DNA of 64,000 nt from DASYQD01 sp036005845. GTDB lineage: Bacteria; Acidobacteriota; Thermoanaerobaculia; Multivoradales; JAIOJS01. The position numbers were made by a program, and so were the translations under genes. Shown here piece by piece: positions 40,940-48,618 of this stretch. Under the pieces are notes generated by a model. It made no database searches, was not told the DNA's origin, and saw only the letters and a list, made by a program, of their open reading frames with translations. Within the stretch, counting starts at the first letter, position 1, and every line of letters begins with the position of its first letter. The stretch spans positions 27,601-91,600 of the forward strand of contig DASYQD010000144.1 of NCBI GenBank assembly GCA_036005845.1, in the 5' to 3' direction.

Positions 40940-43888
40940 ATGAACGAGATCCTCGCCCCCGGCGAGCTCCTGCCGCTGTCGGCGGACTGGTTCCGCGCGC
41001 TCGCCGAGACGACCGCGGTGGCCATCTTCGTCTACGACAGCGACCGCTTCCTCTACGTCAACCCGGCGGCGTGCGAGCTGGGCGGCTACGAGGAGCGCGA
41101 GATGCTCGCCCTTGGGCCCGATCAATTCATCGTGCCCGAGCATCGCGGCTGGGCGCGCGCTTCGCGGATGCGGCGCATCGGCGGCGACCCGACGCCGGCG
41201 CGTTTCGAGCTGCAGATCGAGCGCAAGGACGGCGAGCGCCGCTGGCTGCACTTCTGCGGCGCCACCGTGCTCTGGGGCGGCGCGCCGGCCGGCCTCGGCA
41301 CCGCCATCGACATCACCGACCGCATCTGCGCCGAGTCGGCGCTGCGCCGTCAGGTGCGCTTCGAGCAGGCGATGGCGGAGGTCACCCGCCTCTTCCTGCA
41401 GCTTCCCGTGGCGCAGCTGCCGCGCGGCGTCGGCTACGCCTTCGAGCGCTTCGGTCCGCTCGCCGAGGTGGACCGCGCGCAGCTCTTCATGTTCACCGAC
41501 GGCGCCGCGCGCTGCGTCACCCGCTGGCGCGCCGACGGCGGTTTCGATCCCGAGCTCGAGGAGCTCGTGCTGCCGGTCGAGAGCTACCCCTACTCGATGG
41601 CCACCTTCGCGCGGCGCGAGGCGCTGCGCATCGACGACGACGCCGCGCTGCCGTCCGCCGCCGCCGCCGAGCGCGCGCTTTGCGTCGAGGCGGGCATTCG
41701 CGCCGCCGTGCTGGTGCCGCTGGTCTCCGGCGAGCGCCCGATCGGCTTCCTCGCCTTCGAAGTGTTCAGCGGCCCGCGGCGGTGGAGCGCCGAGGTGCTC
41801 GGCATGCTCACCATCCTCGCCGAGGTGTTGACCGGGGCCTTCGAGCGCGAGGGGGCCGAGCTCGAGCTGCTGCACAGCCGCGAGCGGCTGGAGCTGGCGC
41901 AGAAGGCCGGCCGCAGCGTGGTGTGGGAGTGGGACATCGACAGCGACGCCATGCTGCTGCCGCCGGTGTCGACCGAGCTCTTCGGCGTCGCCGACGGCGC
42001 GATCCCGAAGAGCGGCGTCGAGCTGATGCGCCTGATCCCGCCCGCCGACCAGGAGCTGATCCACGACGCGCTGCGGCGCTCGATCCACTCAGGCGAGCCG
42101 TACGTTCTCGAGCACCGCGTGGTGACGCCGCAGGGCGGCGTGCGCTGGCTGGCGGTGCGCGGCCAGCTCATCGCCGACGAGCGCGGCCGGCGCATCCTCG
42201 GCGTCTCCGCCGACGTCACCGAGCACAAGCTCGCCGAGGAGGCGCTGCTCGCCGAGCAGGAGCGCGCCGCCGTCACCCTCGCCTCCATCGGCGATGGCGT
42301 CGTGCGCACCGACGCACAGGGACGCGTCGACTACTTGAACGCGGTCGCCGAGCAACTCACCGGCTTGAGGTCGGAGGAGGCGCTCGGGCGCCCGCTGGGC
42401 GAGGTCTACCACGTCGTCGACGAGCTCACCGGCCAGCCGCGGCCCAACCCGGTCGAGCGCTGCCTCGCCGAAGGCGACGTGGTGGTGCTCGCCGGGCAGA
42501 GCTTGCTGCTGCGTCCCGACGGCGAACAGTTCGCGGTGCGCGATTCCGCGGCCCCGGTGCGCGACCGAGGCGGCGCCATCTCCGGCGCCGTGCTGGTGGT
42601 GCAGGACGTCACCCAGCTCCGCGGCCTCGAGCGCGAGATGCTCTACCTGGCGCGCCACGACTCGCTGACCGGCCTGATCAACCGCCGCGAGCTCGAACGC
42701 CAGCTCGAAGCCGCCATCGCCAGCGCCGGCACCGGCCGCCACCACTGCCTCTGCTACCTCGACCTCGACGAGTTCAAGCTCGTCAACGACAGCTGCGGCC
42801 ACGTCGCCGGCGACGAGCTGCTGCGCCAGCTCACCGCGCTGCTCGCCACCCACGTGCGCGAGGGCGACGTGCTGGCGCGCCTGGGCGGCGACGAGTTCGG
42901 CGTGCTGCTGCGCGACTGCAGCTTGAAGGGCGCGGCGACGGCCGCCGAAAACCTCTGCCGCACCGTGCGACGTTTCCGTTTCAGCTGGGAGGACCGTGTC
43001 TTCGAGGTCGGCGTCTCGATCGGCGTGGTGCCGATCACCGCCGAGTCGGGCACCCTGTCGCAGGTGCTGTCGGCCGCCGACGCCGCCTGCTACGTGGCCA
43101 AGGAGCAGGGGCGCAACCGCGTCCACCTCTACCAGCCCGACGACCGCGCCATGGCCGAGCGCTATGGCGAGATGCAGTGGGTGCACCGCATCCAGCGCGG
43201 CTTCGAGGAGCGGCGCTTCCACCTCTACCAGCAGCCGATCCGGCCGCTCGGCACCGGCGAGGAGATGGCGGAGATCCTCCTCCGCCTGCTCGGCGAGGAC
43301 GGCGAGCCGATGTCGACGCCGGCCTTCATCGCCGCCGCGGAGCGTTACCACCTGATGCGCACCATCGACCGCTGGGTGGTCGAGGAGGCGCTGCAGACGA
43401 TCGCGGCGCGCGGCGGCAGCGCCGTCTACACCATCAACTTGTCGGGGCAGTCGCTGGGCGATCCCGGCTTCCTCGACTTCGTGCAGTCGAAGGTGCGCGA
43501 GGGCGCGGTGCCGCCACGCCGGCTCTGCTTCGAGATCACCGAGACGGCGTCGATCGCCAACCTCGGCCGCGCCCGGCAGTTCATCGCCGCGTTGAAGGAG
43601 ATCGGCTGCCGCTTCGTGCTCGACGACTTCGGCAGCGGGCTATCGTCCTTCGCCTATCTGCGCAGCCTGCCGGTCGACTTCCTCAAGATCGACGGCGAGT
43701 TCGTGCGCCACCTGACGGGCGACCCCGTCCAGCGCGCGCTCGTGCAGTCGATCCACCAGGTCGGCCACCTCATGGGCCTGACCACCATCGCCGAGTCGGT
43801 GGAGGACGAGGCCACCTGCGCGGCGCTGCGCGAGATCGGCGTCGATTACGGCCAGGGGCACTGGCTGGGCGTGCCCGCGCCGTTGTAG
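40940..43888 (+). CDS. PAS-GAF-PAS-PAS-GGDEF-EAL cyclic-di-GMP signalling protein
   Basis: A 982-aa cytosolic protein. Order: PAS (15-130), GAF-like (135-310), PAS (315-430), PAS (435-560), GGDEF (580-740) and EAL (745-980). The cyclase motif GGDEF is intact at 649-653 with metal ligand 'YLDLDEFKLVND'. The EAL signature reads EILLRL from E778, with downstream 'INLSGQ', 'FEITET', 'LDDFGSG', 'LKIDGEF' and 'TIAESVE', so the phosphodiesterase metal and base residues are kept although the motif is EIL. It may both make and degrade c-di-GMP. No transmembrane helices were seen, so the signal is probably cytoplasmic. Confidence 0.9.
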   Translation: MNEILAPGELLPLSADWFRALAETTAVAIFVYDSDRFLYVNPAACELGGYEEREMLALGPDQFIVPEHRGWARASRMRRIGGDPTPARFELQIERKDGERRWLHFCGATVLWGGAPAGLGTAIDITDRICAESALRRQVRFEQAMAEVTRLFLQLPVAQLPRGVGYAFERFGPLAEVDRAQLFMFTDGAARCVTRWRADGGFDPELEELVLPVESYPYSMATFARREALRIDDDAALPSAAAAERALCVEAGIRAAVLVPLVSGERPIGFLAFEVFSGPRRWSAEVLGMLTILAEVLTGAFEREGAELELLHSRERLELAQKAGRSVVWEWDIDSDAMLLPPVSTELFGVADGAIPKSGVELMRLIPPADQELIHDALRRSIHSGEPYVLEHRVVTPQGGVRWLAVRGQLIADERGRRILGVSADVTEHKLAEEALLAEQERAAVTLASIGDGVVRTDAQGRVDYLNAVAEQLTGLRSEEALGRPLGEVYHVVDELTGQPRPNPVERCLAEGDVVVLAGQSLLLRPDGEQFAVRDSAAPVRDRGGAISGAVLVVQDVTQLRGLEREMLYLARHDSLTGLINRRELERQLEAAIASAGTGRHHCLCYLDLDEFKLVNDSCGHVAGDELLRQLTALLATHVREGDVLARLGGDEFGVLLRDCSLKGAATAAENLCRTVRRFRFSWEDRVFEVGVSIGVVPITAESGTLSQVLSAADAACYVAKEQGRNRVHLYQPDDRAMAERYGEMQWVHRIQRGFEERRFHLYQQPIRPLGTGEEMAEILLRLLGEDGEPMSTPAFIAAAERYHLMRTIDRWVVEEALQTIAARGGSAVYTINLSGQSLGDPGFLDFVQSKVREGAVPPRRLCFEITETASIANLGRARQFIAALKEIGCRFVLDDFGSGLSSFAYLRSLPVDFLKIDGEFVRHLTGDPVQRALVQSIHQVGHLMGLTTIAESVEDEATCAALREIGVDYGQGHWLGVPAPL

Positions 43889-43979
43889 GACTCCCGGGCG
43901 GCGCGCACGAGCGTGTGCAGGCGAGATCTTGGCGATCAGCCGCGAGCTCGCGATCGCCCTGTAGGTCGAAGCCGTCGGA

Positions 43980-43995
43980 GGGCACTTGCTTTGCT
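43980..43995 (+). promoter_or_regulatory. Sigma-54-like -24/-12 element before the cupredoxin gene
   Basis: GGGCAC-TTGCT-TTGCT has a perfect -12 box (TTGCT) and one mismatch in the -24 box (T to G), with GG and GC 10 nt apart. It lies about 90 nt before ATG 44086. Confidence 0.5.
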
Positions 43996-44085
43996 TGCTC
44001 GGCTCGCGCGCATGAGCGCGGGTGGGTGCGGGACGGCGCGTCCCCGCATCGAAGATCCAGCCAACGTCCGAGAAAGGACTCCCCC

Positions 44086-44574
44086 ATGAAGAGACTTCCG
44101 CGCAGACGGCTCGTCATCCTCCTGTCGCTCCCTACCCTGGTCGTCGTCGCAACCGGCTTCGCCTTCGTCACCGCCGCCCACGCGGCGCGCGCGAAGACGG
44201 TGGTGATGGTGCCGGAGGAGGACCGCTTCGAGCCGGCCTTCATCACCGTCAAGGCCGGCGGCTTCGTTCGCTGGATCAACAGCGACGAAGACGGGCACAC
44301 CATCGTCAGCGACGACTTCTTCAACACCACCGGCCAGAACCACCACGTCGACATGGAGCTGCCGGGCACCGAGGACAACGGCGGCCAGCCCACCTCGGTG
44401 ACGCTCAACTTCGGCAAGCCCGGCATCTTCGTCTACTACTGCCGCTTCCACTCCCACCTCGACGAGGCCCACCAGCCCGTCGCACCGGGACCCGACGGCG
44501 GCATCCAGGATCCCAACGGCAACTACGGCACCCCGATGATGGGCGTCGTCGTCGTGCTGCCGGGCAACGCCTGA
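44086..44574 (+). CDS. Exported cupredoxin (plastocyanin-like) with enlarged copper loop
   Basis: A 162-aa protein with an N-terminal signal or anchor ('LVILLSLPTLVVVATGFAFV'). The type 1 copper ligands appear as H71 ('EDGHTIVS'), C119 and H122 in 'YYCRFHSH', and a Met at 150 or 151 ('GTPMMGVVVVLPG'). In plastocyanins the Met follows the second His within a few residues; here 27 residues, including H124 and H128, are inserted. It would carry electrons in the periplasm, perhaps to the copper oxidase system at 26.9-33.1 kb. ATG 44086 has AAAGGA upstream. Confidence 0.8.
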   Translation: MKRLPRRRLVILLSLPTLVVVATGFAFVTAAHAARAKTVVMVPEEDRFEPAFITVKAGGFVRWINSDEDGHTIVSDDFFNTTGQNHHVDMELPGTEDNGGQPTSVTLNFGKPGIFVYYCRFHSHLDEAHQPVAPGPDGGIQDPNGNYGTPMMGVVVVLPGNA

Positions 44575-44662
44575 CCGACTGCCCAGCGCGCTGGCGCCGC
44601 CTCCACCCACCCACGGCCCTTGCGATCGGTCGGCTGCCAGTTTCGCGCGCGCAGAAAGCAGC

Positions 44663-44668
44663 TATTCT
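44663..44668 (+). promoter_or_regulatory. Putative leaderless-type -10 (TATTCT) of the antitoxin
   Basis: TATTCT ends 6 nt before the GTG at 44675. A weak TTTCGC at 44641-44646 is the only -35 candidate. Confidence 0.4.
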
Positions 44669-44674
44669 CGCGGC

Positions 44675-44911
44675 GTGAAGATCGCGATCTCCGTGCCCGA
44701 CGACGTATTCGAAGAGGCTGAACGCCTGGTGCGTCAAACGAGACGCTCACGAAGTGAGCTCTACACGATGGCGTTGACCGAGTACTTGGCCCGCCGCGCG
44801 CCCGATCGCATGGCCGACGTGATGGATCGGGTGGTGTCGGAAGTTAGCGACGAAGTGGACGAATTCGTTGCCGAAGCATCTCGGCGGATCCTGCGTCGCG
44901 TCGAATGGTGA
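44675..44911 (+). CDS. Ribbon-helix-helix antitoxin (MazE/VapB-like), orphan
   Basis: A 78-aa protein with an N-terminal ribbon-helix-helix: strand 'KIAISVPDDVFEEAERLV', turn 'TRRSRSELYTMALTEYL'. The remaining acidic helix ('RMADVMDRVVSEVSDEVDEFV') would bind a toxin. The GTG start is supported by the -10 six nt upstream. Its stop overlaps by 7 nt the start of a MazF-like remnant, the usual arrangement of mazEF modules, but that toxin is destroyed. It may still bind DNA or neutralise a toxin encoded elsewhere. Confidence 0.8.
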   Translation: MKIAISVPDDVFEEAERLVRQTRRSRSELYTMALTEYLARRAPDRMADVMDRVVSEVSDEVDEFVAEASRRILRRVEW

Positions 44912-44965
44912 TCGGTCAAGGCGTTTACGGTGGCGGACTTGCCGGAGCCCGGAGCGTCTCAGTCA
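44905..44965 (+). pseudogene. MazF-like toxin remnant (N-terminus only, frameshifted)
   Basis: ATG 44905 opens 'MVIGQG', and one base out of phase the DNA continues 'FTVADLPEPGAS', together matching the start of MazF toxins (MVI.QGDVFTVDLPEP.GS). No further MazF residues (the RPVVV strand or the C-terminal helix) can be found in any frame of the next 300 nt. So the module has lost about 80% of its toxin by deletion plus a frameshift. Confidence 0.6.
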
Positions 44966-45017
44966 AACTCGGGTCGTTCGAAGCGAAGGGGAGGGCGGAA
45001 TCTCCCCTCGGACCTAG

Positions 45018-45119
45018 CTACCCGATAAGTTCTTTGGCTGCAACAGCCACGACCGCAATCCAAGCGAGCAGCTTCATAAGCGCCTCAATCCACTTGCGAT
45101 AGAAGTCCCTGTCGTTCAC
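45018..45119 (-). CDS. Possible 33-aa single-helix membrane protein
   Basis: GTG 45119 is preceded by GAGAGGTG at a good distance and opens 'MNDRDFYRKWIEALMKLLAW', running into a hydrophobic helix 'IAVVAVAAKELIG' and a stop. It has one amphipathic-to-hydrophobic helix and no similarity I recognise. The frame is open for a further 62 codons upstream. It could be a small membrane protein or a chance frame. Confidence 0.35.
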   Translation of the reverse strand: MNDRDFYRKWIEALMKLLAWIAVVAVAAKELIG

Positions 45120-45302
45120 GTGGCACCTCTCATGGAGAGGAGCCGCCCAGAGGGGTTCGGCGGGCAATGCTTCCGCCGCCAGCCTTGACTTTGCTGACGC
45201 ATCACCCAAGAATCGAGTGGTTACAGTGAGACGTCGTCCCCACAGGCACGGCTCCTGTTTCCGGGCGTCACCTGCTGCAATCAGGTGGCGCCCATCCTTT
45301 TT
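45120..45302. other. Unexplained structured stretch in the 44.9-45.4 kb gap
   Basis: This non-coding-looking stretch is rich in inverted repeats: AGGAGCC (near 45138) with GGCTCCT (near 45250), CGGCGG/CCGCCG around 45159-45177, CAGC/GCTG around 45180-45196, ACAGG/CCTGT around 45242-45258, and the strong terminator hairpin at its end. It could be a small RNA on the plus strand ending at the terminator, or the structured leader of the 33-aa frame on the minus strand. I could not match it to 6S, SRP, tmRNA or a riboswitch I know. Confidence 0.35.
45263..45302 (+). terminator. Strong intrinsic terminator (plus strand)
   Basis: GGGCGTCACCTG (45263-45274) pairs with CAGGTGGCGCCC (45282-45293) as a 12-bp stem with one G-U pair and a 7-nt loop, followed by ATCCTTTTTC. 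This is the clearest Rho-independent terminator in the window. On the plus strand the only upstream genes are the antitoxin and MazF remnant, or an unannotated RNA in 45120-45262. Confidence 0.7.
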
Positions 45303-45375
45303 CACCCCGAGTACACCTCAGGGCCCAACTGGGTCTAGGACAAGCTTTGTGACGTCGGCTTCTCTCCTAACCTGA

Positions 45376-46992
45376 TCAGGTCCGCACCGGCCGCGGGCCG
45401 GCTTCGACGACCTCGGGCGCGACCTGCGATTCGTACTCGGCGAAGTTCTTGACGAACATGTCGGCGAGCTTGCCGGCCTGCGCGTCGTACGCAGCGGGGT
45501 CCGACCAGGTGCGGCGCGGATCGAGGACCTCGGACGGCACGCCCTCGATCTTCTCCGGCACCTCGACGCCGAAGACCGGGTCGGTGCGCGTCGCCGCGCC
45601 GTCGAGCTCGCCGGCGAGCGCCGCGTTCACCATGCGGCGCGTGTACTTGAGCTTCATGCGGCTGCCGACGCCTGGCGGGCCGCCGGTCCAGCCGGTGTTG
45701 ACCAGCCACACCTTCGCGCCGTGCTTCGCCAGCCGCTCGCCGAGCATCTTGGCGTAGACCGACGGGTGGAGCGGCAGGAAGGGCGCGCCGAAGCAGGTGC
45801 TGAAGGTCACCGACGGCTCGGTGACGCCGCGCTCGGTGCCGGCCACCTTCGCCGTGTAACCGGAGAGGAAGTGGTACATCGCCTGCTCGGGCGACAGCCT
45901 GGCGATGGGCGGCAGCACGCCGAAGGCGTCGCAGGTCAGGAACACCACGTGCTTCGGGTGGCCGGCCTGGCCGCCGAGGTCGACCCTATCGAGCAGCTCG
46001 AGCGGGTAGCTGCTGCGCGTGTTCTCGGTGTACTTCGCCGACTCGAACTTCACCTCCCGCGTCACCTCGTCGAGCTCGACGTTCTCGAGCAGCGAGCCGA
46101 AGCGGTGCGAGGCGGCCCAGATCTCGGGCTCGCCCTCCTGCGACAGGCGGATCACCTTGGCGTAGCAGCCGCCCTCGACGTTGAAGACGCCGCGCTCGCC
46201 CCAGCCGTGCTCGTCGTCGCCGATGAGGGTGCGCTCGGGGTCGGCGGAGAGCGTCGTCTTGCCGGTGCCGGAGAGCCCGAAGAAGAGCGCCACGTCGTCC
46301 TTGTCGCGCCCGTAGTTGCAGCTGCAGTGCATGGAGAAGACGTCCTGCTTGGGCAGCAGGTAGTTCATCACCGAGAAGATGCCCTTCTTGATCTCGCCCG
46401 CGTACTCGGTGCCGCCGACGAGCGACATGCGGCGGCCGAAGTCGAGGACGATGAAGGTGCTCGAGCGCACGCCGTCGCCGGCCGGGTCCGCCTTGCAGCC
46501 CGGCGCGTCGATGACGGTGAAGCCGGGCTCGAACGCCTCCAGCGCCGCCGGGTCCTTCTCGCGGATGAACATGTTCTGCGCGAACAGGCTGTGCCAGGCG
46601 TACTCGGTGATGACGCGCACCGGCAGGCGGTGCGCGGGGTCGGCGCCGGCGTAGCCCTGGAAGACGAAGACGTCCTTGCCGGCGAGGTAGTCGGTGAGCT
46701 TCTTGTGCAGGCCCTCGACGTGATGGCCGTCGAGCGGCCGGTTCACCTTTCCCCACCAGATGTCGTGCTCGCTGCCCGGCTCCCTGGCGAGGAACTTGTC
46801 GTTCGGCGACCGCCCGGTGTGGCTGCCGGTGAGGGCCACCAGCGTGCCGGACGCGCACAGCCGCCCCTCGCCGCGGGTGATGGCGTGCTCGTGCAGCTGC
46901 GCCGGCGACAGGTTCCAGAACACCCGCCGCAGGCCGTGCAACCCGTGCTGCTCGAGGCCGTGGCGGCTGGGAAAGGCGCCGAGTGCTTCCAT
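45376..46992 (-). CDS. pckA: Phosphoenolpyruvate carboxykinase (ATP)
   Basis: A 538-aa cytosolic enzyme converting oxaloacetate and ATP to phosphoenolpyruvate, CO2 and ADP, the entry to gluconeogenesis. The ATP-type kinase signature is complete: P-loop 'GLSGTGKTTLS', 'LIGDDEHGWGERGVFNVEGGCYAK' region (metal and PEP site), 'TGSHTGRSPNDKF' near the N-terminus and 'NTGWTGGPPGVGSRMKL'. The length is normal for the family. ATG 46992 has GAGGA 7 nt upstream; a longer frame adds a non-homologous Ala/Arg-rich segment. An extended -10 lies about 70 nt upstream. Confidence 0.96.
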   Translation of the reverse strand: MEALGAFPSRHGLEQHGLHGLRRVFWNLSPAQLHEHAITRGEGRLCASGTLVALTGSHTGRSPNDKFLAREPGSEHDIWWGKVNRPLDGHHVEGLHKKLTDYLAGKDVFVFQGYAGADPAHRLPVRVITEYAWHSLFAQNMFIREKDPAALEAFEPGFTVIDAPGCKADPAGDGVRSSTFIVLDFGRRMSLVGGTEYAGEIKKGIFSVMNYLLPKQDVFSMHCSCNYGRDKDDVALFFGLSGTGKTTLSADPERTLIGDDEHGWGERGVFNVEGGCYAKVIRLSQEGEPEIWAASHRFGSLLENVELDEVTREVKFESAKYTENTRSSYPLELLDRVDLGGQAGHPKHVVFLTCDAFGVLPPIARLSPEQAMYHFLSGYTAKVAGTERGVTEPSVTFSTCFGAPFLPLHPSVYAKMLGERLAKHGAKVWLVNTGWTGGPPGVGSRMKLKYTRRMVNAALAGELDGAATRTDPVFGVEVPEKIEGVPSEVLDPRRTWSDPAAYDAQAGKLADMFVKNFAEYESQVAPEVVEAGPRPVRT

Positions 46993-47059
46993 GGACGACG
47001 TCCTCGCGCTGACTGGTTCGGGTGGGGCCCGCGAAGCCGCGGCTCGGTCGAAGGGCGGG

Positions 47060-47068
47060 ATTCTAACA
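47060..47068 (-). promoter_or_regulatory. Extended -10 promoter of pckA
   Basis: TG-T-TAGAAT on the minus strand (TAGAAT at 47060-47065) is an extended -10 element, about 68 nt before the pckA ATG. No good -35 is present, as is common for this promoter type. Confidence 0.45.
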
Positions 47069-47126
47069 GCGGCGCCGCGGCGAGCCGGCCCGACGCCCGC
47101 CCCGGCCACCCCGAACGCCCCCGACC

Positions 47127-48431
47127 TTACTTCGCGCCCGTTTCGAGGAAGTCGACGAGCACCCGGCTCATCGCCCGCATGCCGGTGGCGACGGCGCTGT
47201 CAGGGGCGCGGAAGTCGGGAGTGTGCAGGCCGCCCGAGGTGCCGCCGGGCTCGCGGGTGCCGAGGTTGAAGTAGACGGCGGGCAGGACGTTGGCGAAGTA
47301 GGCGAAGTCCTCGCCGCCCATGACCGGCGCCGCGGTCGAGACGTTGCCGGCGCCGAGCGCCGCCTCGAGCGACTGGCGCACGCTGGGCTCGAGCGCCGCG
47401 TCGTTGACGGTGGCCGGCGTCGTCTGCTCCCAGGCCAGCTCGAACGTGCCGCCCATCGCCTTGGTGATGCCGTCGAGGATCTCGCGCATGCGGCGCTCGA
47501 CGGTCGACTCGACGTCGCCGCCGTAGGTGCGCACGGTGCCCTCGAGGTAGGCGTCGCCGGGGATGATGTTGAAGCGTTCGCCGCTGCGCAGGATGCCGAC
47601 CGTCACCACGCTCGGCGCCAGCGGATCGAGGGTGCGGGAGCGGATGGTCTGCAGCGCCAGCACCACTTGCGACGCCATGACGATGGGGTCGACGCCCTGG
47701 TGCGGGAAGGCGCCGTGCGACTGCTTGCCGTGGAGCGTGATGCGGAAGCGGTCGACGGCGGCGTAGACGGGACCGGGCGCGATCGCGACCTGGCCGACGT
47801 CGAGCTCGGGCTTGCTGTGGAGGCCGAAGATCGCCTTGGGCTGGAGGTCGCCGAAGAGCTTCTCGTCGAGCATCAGCCGCGCGCCCGTCGGCTCGCCGGG
47901 CGGCGCGCCCTCCTCGGCCGGCTGGAAGACGAAGACGACGGTGCCGGGCAGCTCGGCGCGCGCGTCGGCGAGCATCGAGGCGACGCCGAGCTCGACGGAG
48001 GTGTGGACGTCGTGGCCGCAGGCGTGCGCGACGCCGACCTCCTGCCCCTGGTAGGTGGTGCGCACCGTCGACTTGAACGGCAGATCGCTCGACTCGACGA
48101 CCGGCAGCGCGTCCATGTCGGCGCGCACCGCCACCACCGGCCCCGGCCGCCCGCCGCGCAGCACACCGACGACGCCGGTCTTGGCGACGCCGGTGCGCAC
48201 CTCGATGCCGAGCTTCCGGAGCTCGGCCGCGACGCGCTTGCCGGTCTCCACCTCCTCATACGACAGCTCCGGATGCTGGTGGATGTCGTGGCGGCAGACG
48301 ACCGCCGCCGGCGCGTGCTTGTCGACCAGCGCGGGCAGCCGATCGGCGAGCCCGGCGGCGGCGAGCGGCACCGTCGAGAGCGCGGCGACGAGGAACGAGA
48401 GCAGCGAGCGGATGGCTCGGCGTGATGGCAT
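47127..48431 (-). CDS. Secreted M20 amidohydrolase (hippurate/IAA-conjugate hydrolase type)
   Basis: A 434-aa M20D-type hydrolase with a signal peptide (about residues 1-26, ending PLAAAG). The metal site residues are visible: 'RHDIHQHPELSYEE', 'AVRADMDALPV', 'VAHACGHDVHTS' (Cys and His ligands), 'VFVFQPAEEG' and the C-terminal 'PVMGGEDFAYF'. It would remove acyl or amino-acid groups from amide conjugates in the periplasm. Most relatives are cytosolic, so export is notable. It is divergent from the NAD-fold gene across 187 nt; TAGCAT (minus, near 48485) could be its -10. Confidence 0.9.
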   Translation of the reverse strand: MPSRRAIRSLLSFLVAALSTVPLAAAGLADRLPALVDKHAPAAVVCRHDIHQHPELSYEEVETGKRVAAELRKLGIEVRTGVAKTGVVGVLRGGRPGPVVAVRADMDALPVVESSDLPFKSTVRTTYQGQEVGVAHACGHDVHTSVELGVASMLADARAELPGTVVFVFQPAEEGAPPGEPTGARLMLDEKLFGDLQPKAIFGLHSKPELDVGQVAIAPGPVYAAVDRFRITLHGKQSHGAFPHQGVDPIVMASQVVLALQTIRSRTLDPLAPSVVTVGILRSGERFNIIPGDAYLEGTVRTYGGDVESTVERRMREILDGITKAMGGTFELAWEQTTPATVNDAALEPSVRQSLEAALGAGNVSTAAPVMGGEDFAYFANVLPAVYFNLGTREPGGTSGGLHTPDFRAPDSAVATGMRAMSRVLVDFLETGAK

Positions 48432-48520
48432 GGGCGATGACTCCGGTTGGCGCCGCGCGCGACCGTCCGCGCGGCGAGCCGGATGCTACCAGCGCTCAGC
48501 GACTTGCCGCGGAGCCGTCA

Positions 48521-48550
48521 TTGGCGCGGCCAGTCACCGTCCGCTAGAGT
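48521..48550 (+). promoter_or_regulatory. Sigma-70-type promoter of the NAD-fold gene
   Basis: TTGGCG (48521-48526), 18-nt spacer, TAGAGT (48545-48550). Predicted leader about 60 nt, ending in GGAG before the TTG start at 48619. Confidence 0.45.
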
Positions 48551-48618
48551 GTGCGCGACCTCGCGGCGCCACGGCCGCGTCCCCCCGCCCGCATCGCATT
48601 CACCCTGGAGAACGCAGC

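Noticed and set aside
45120..45302. 6S RNA, SRP RNA, or c-di-GMP riboswitch
   Set aside because: None of the conserved core sequences of these RNAs could be aligned; kept only as an unexplained structured stretch.
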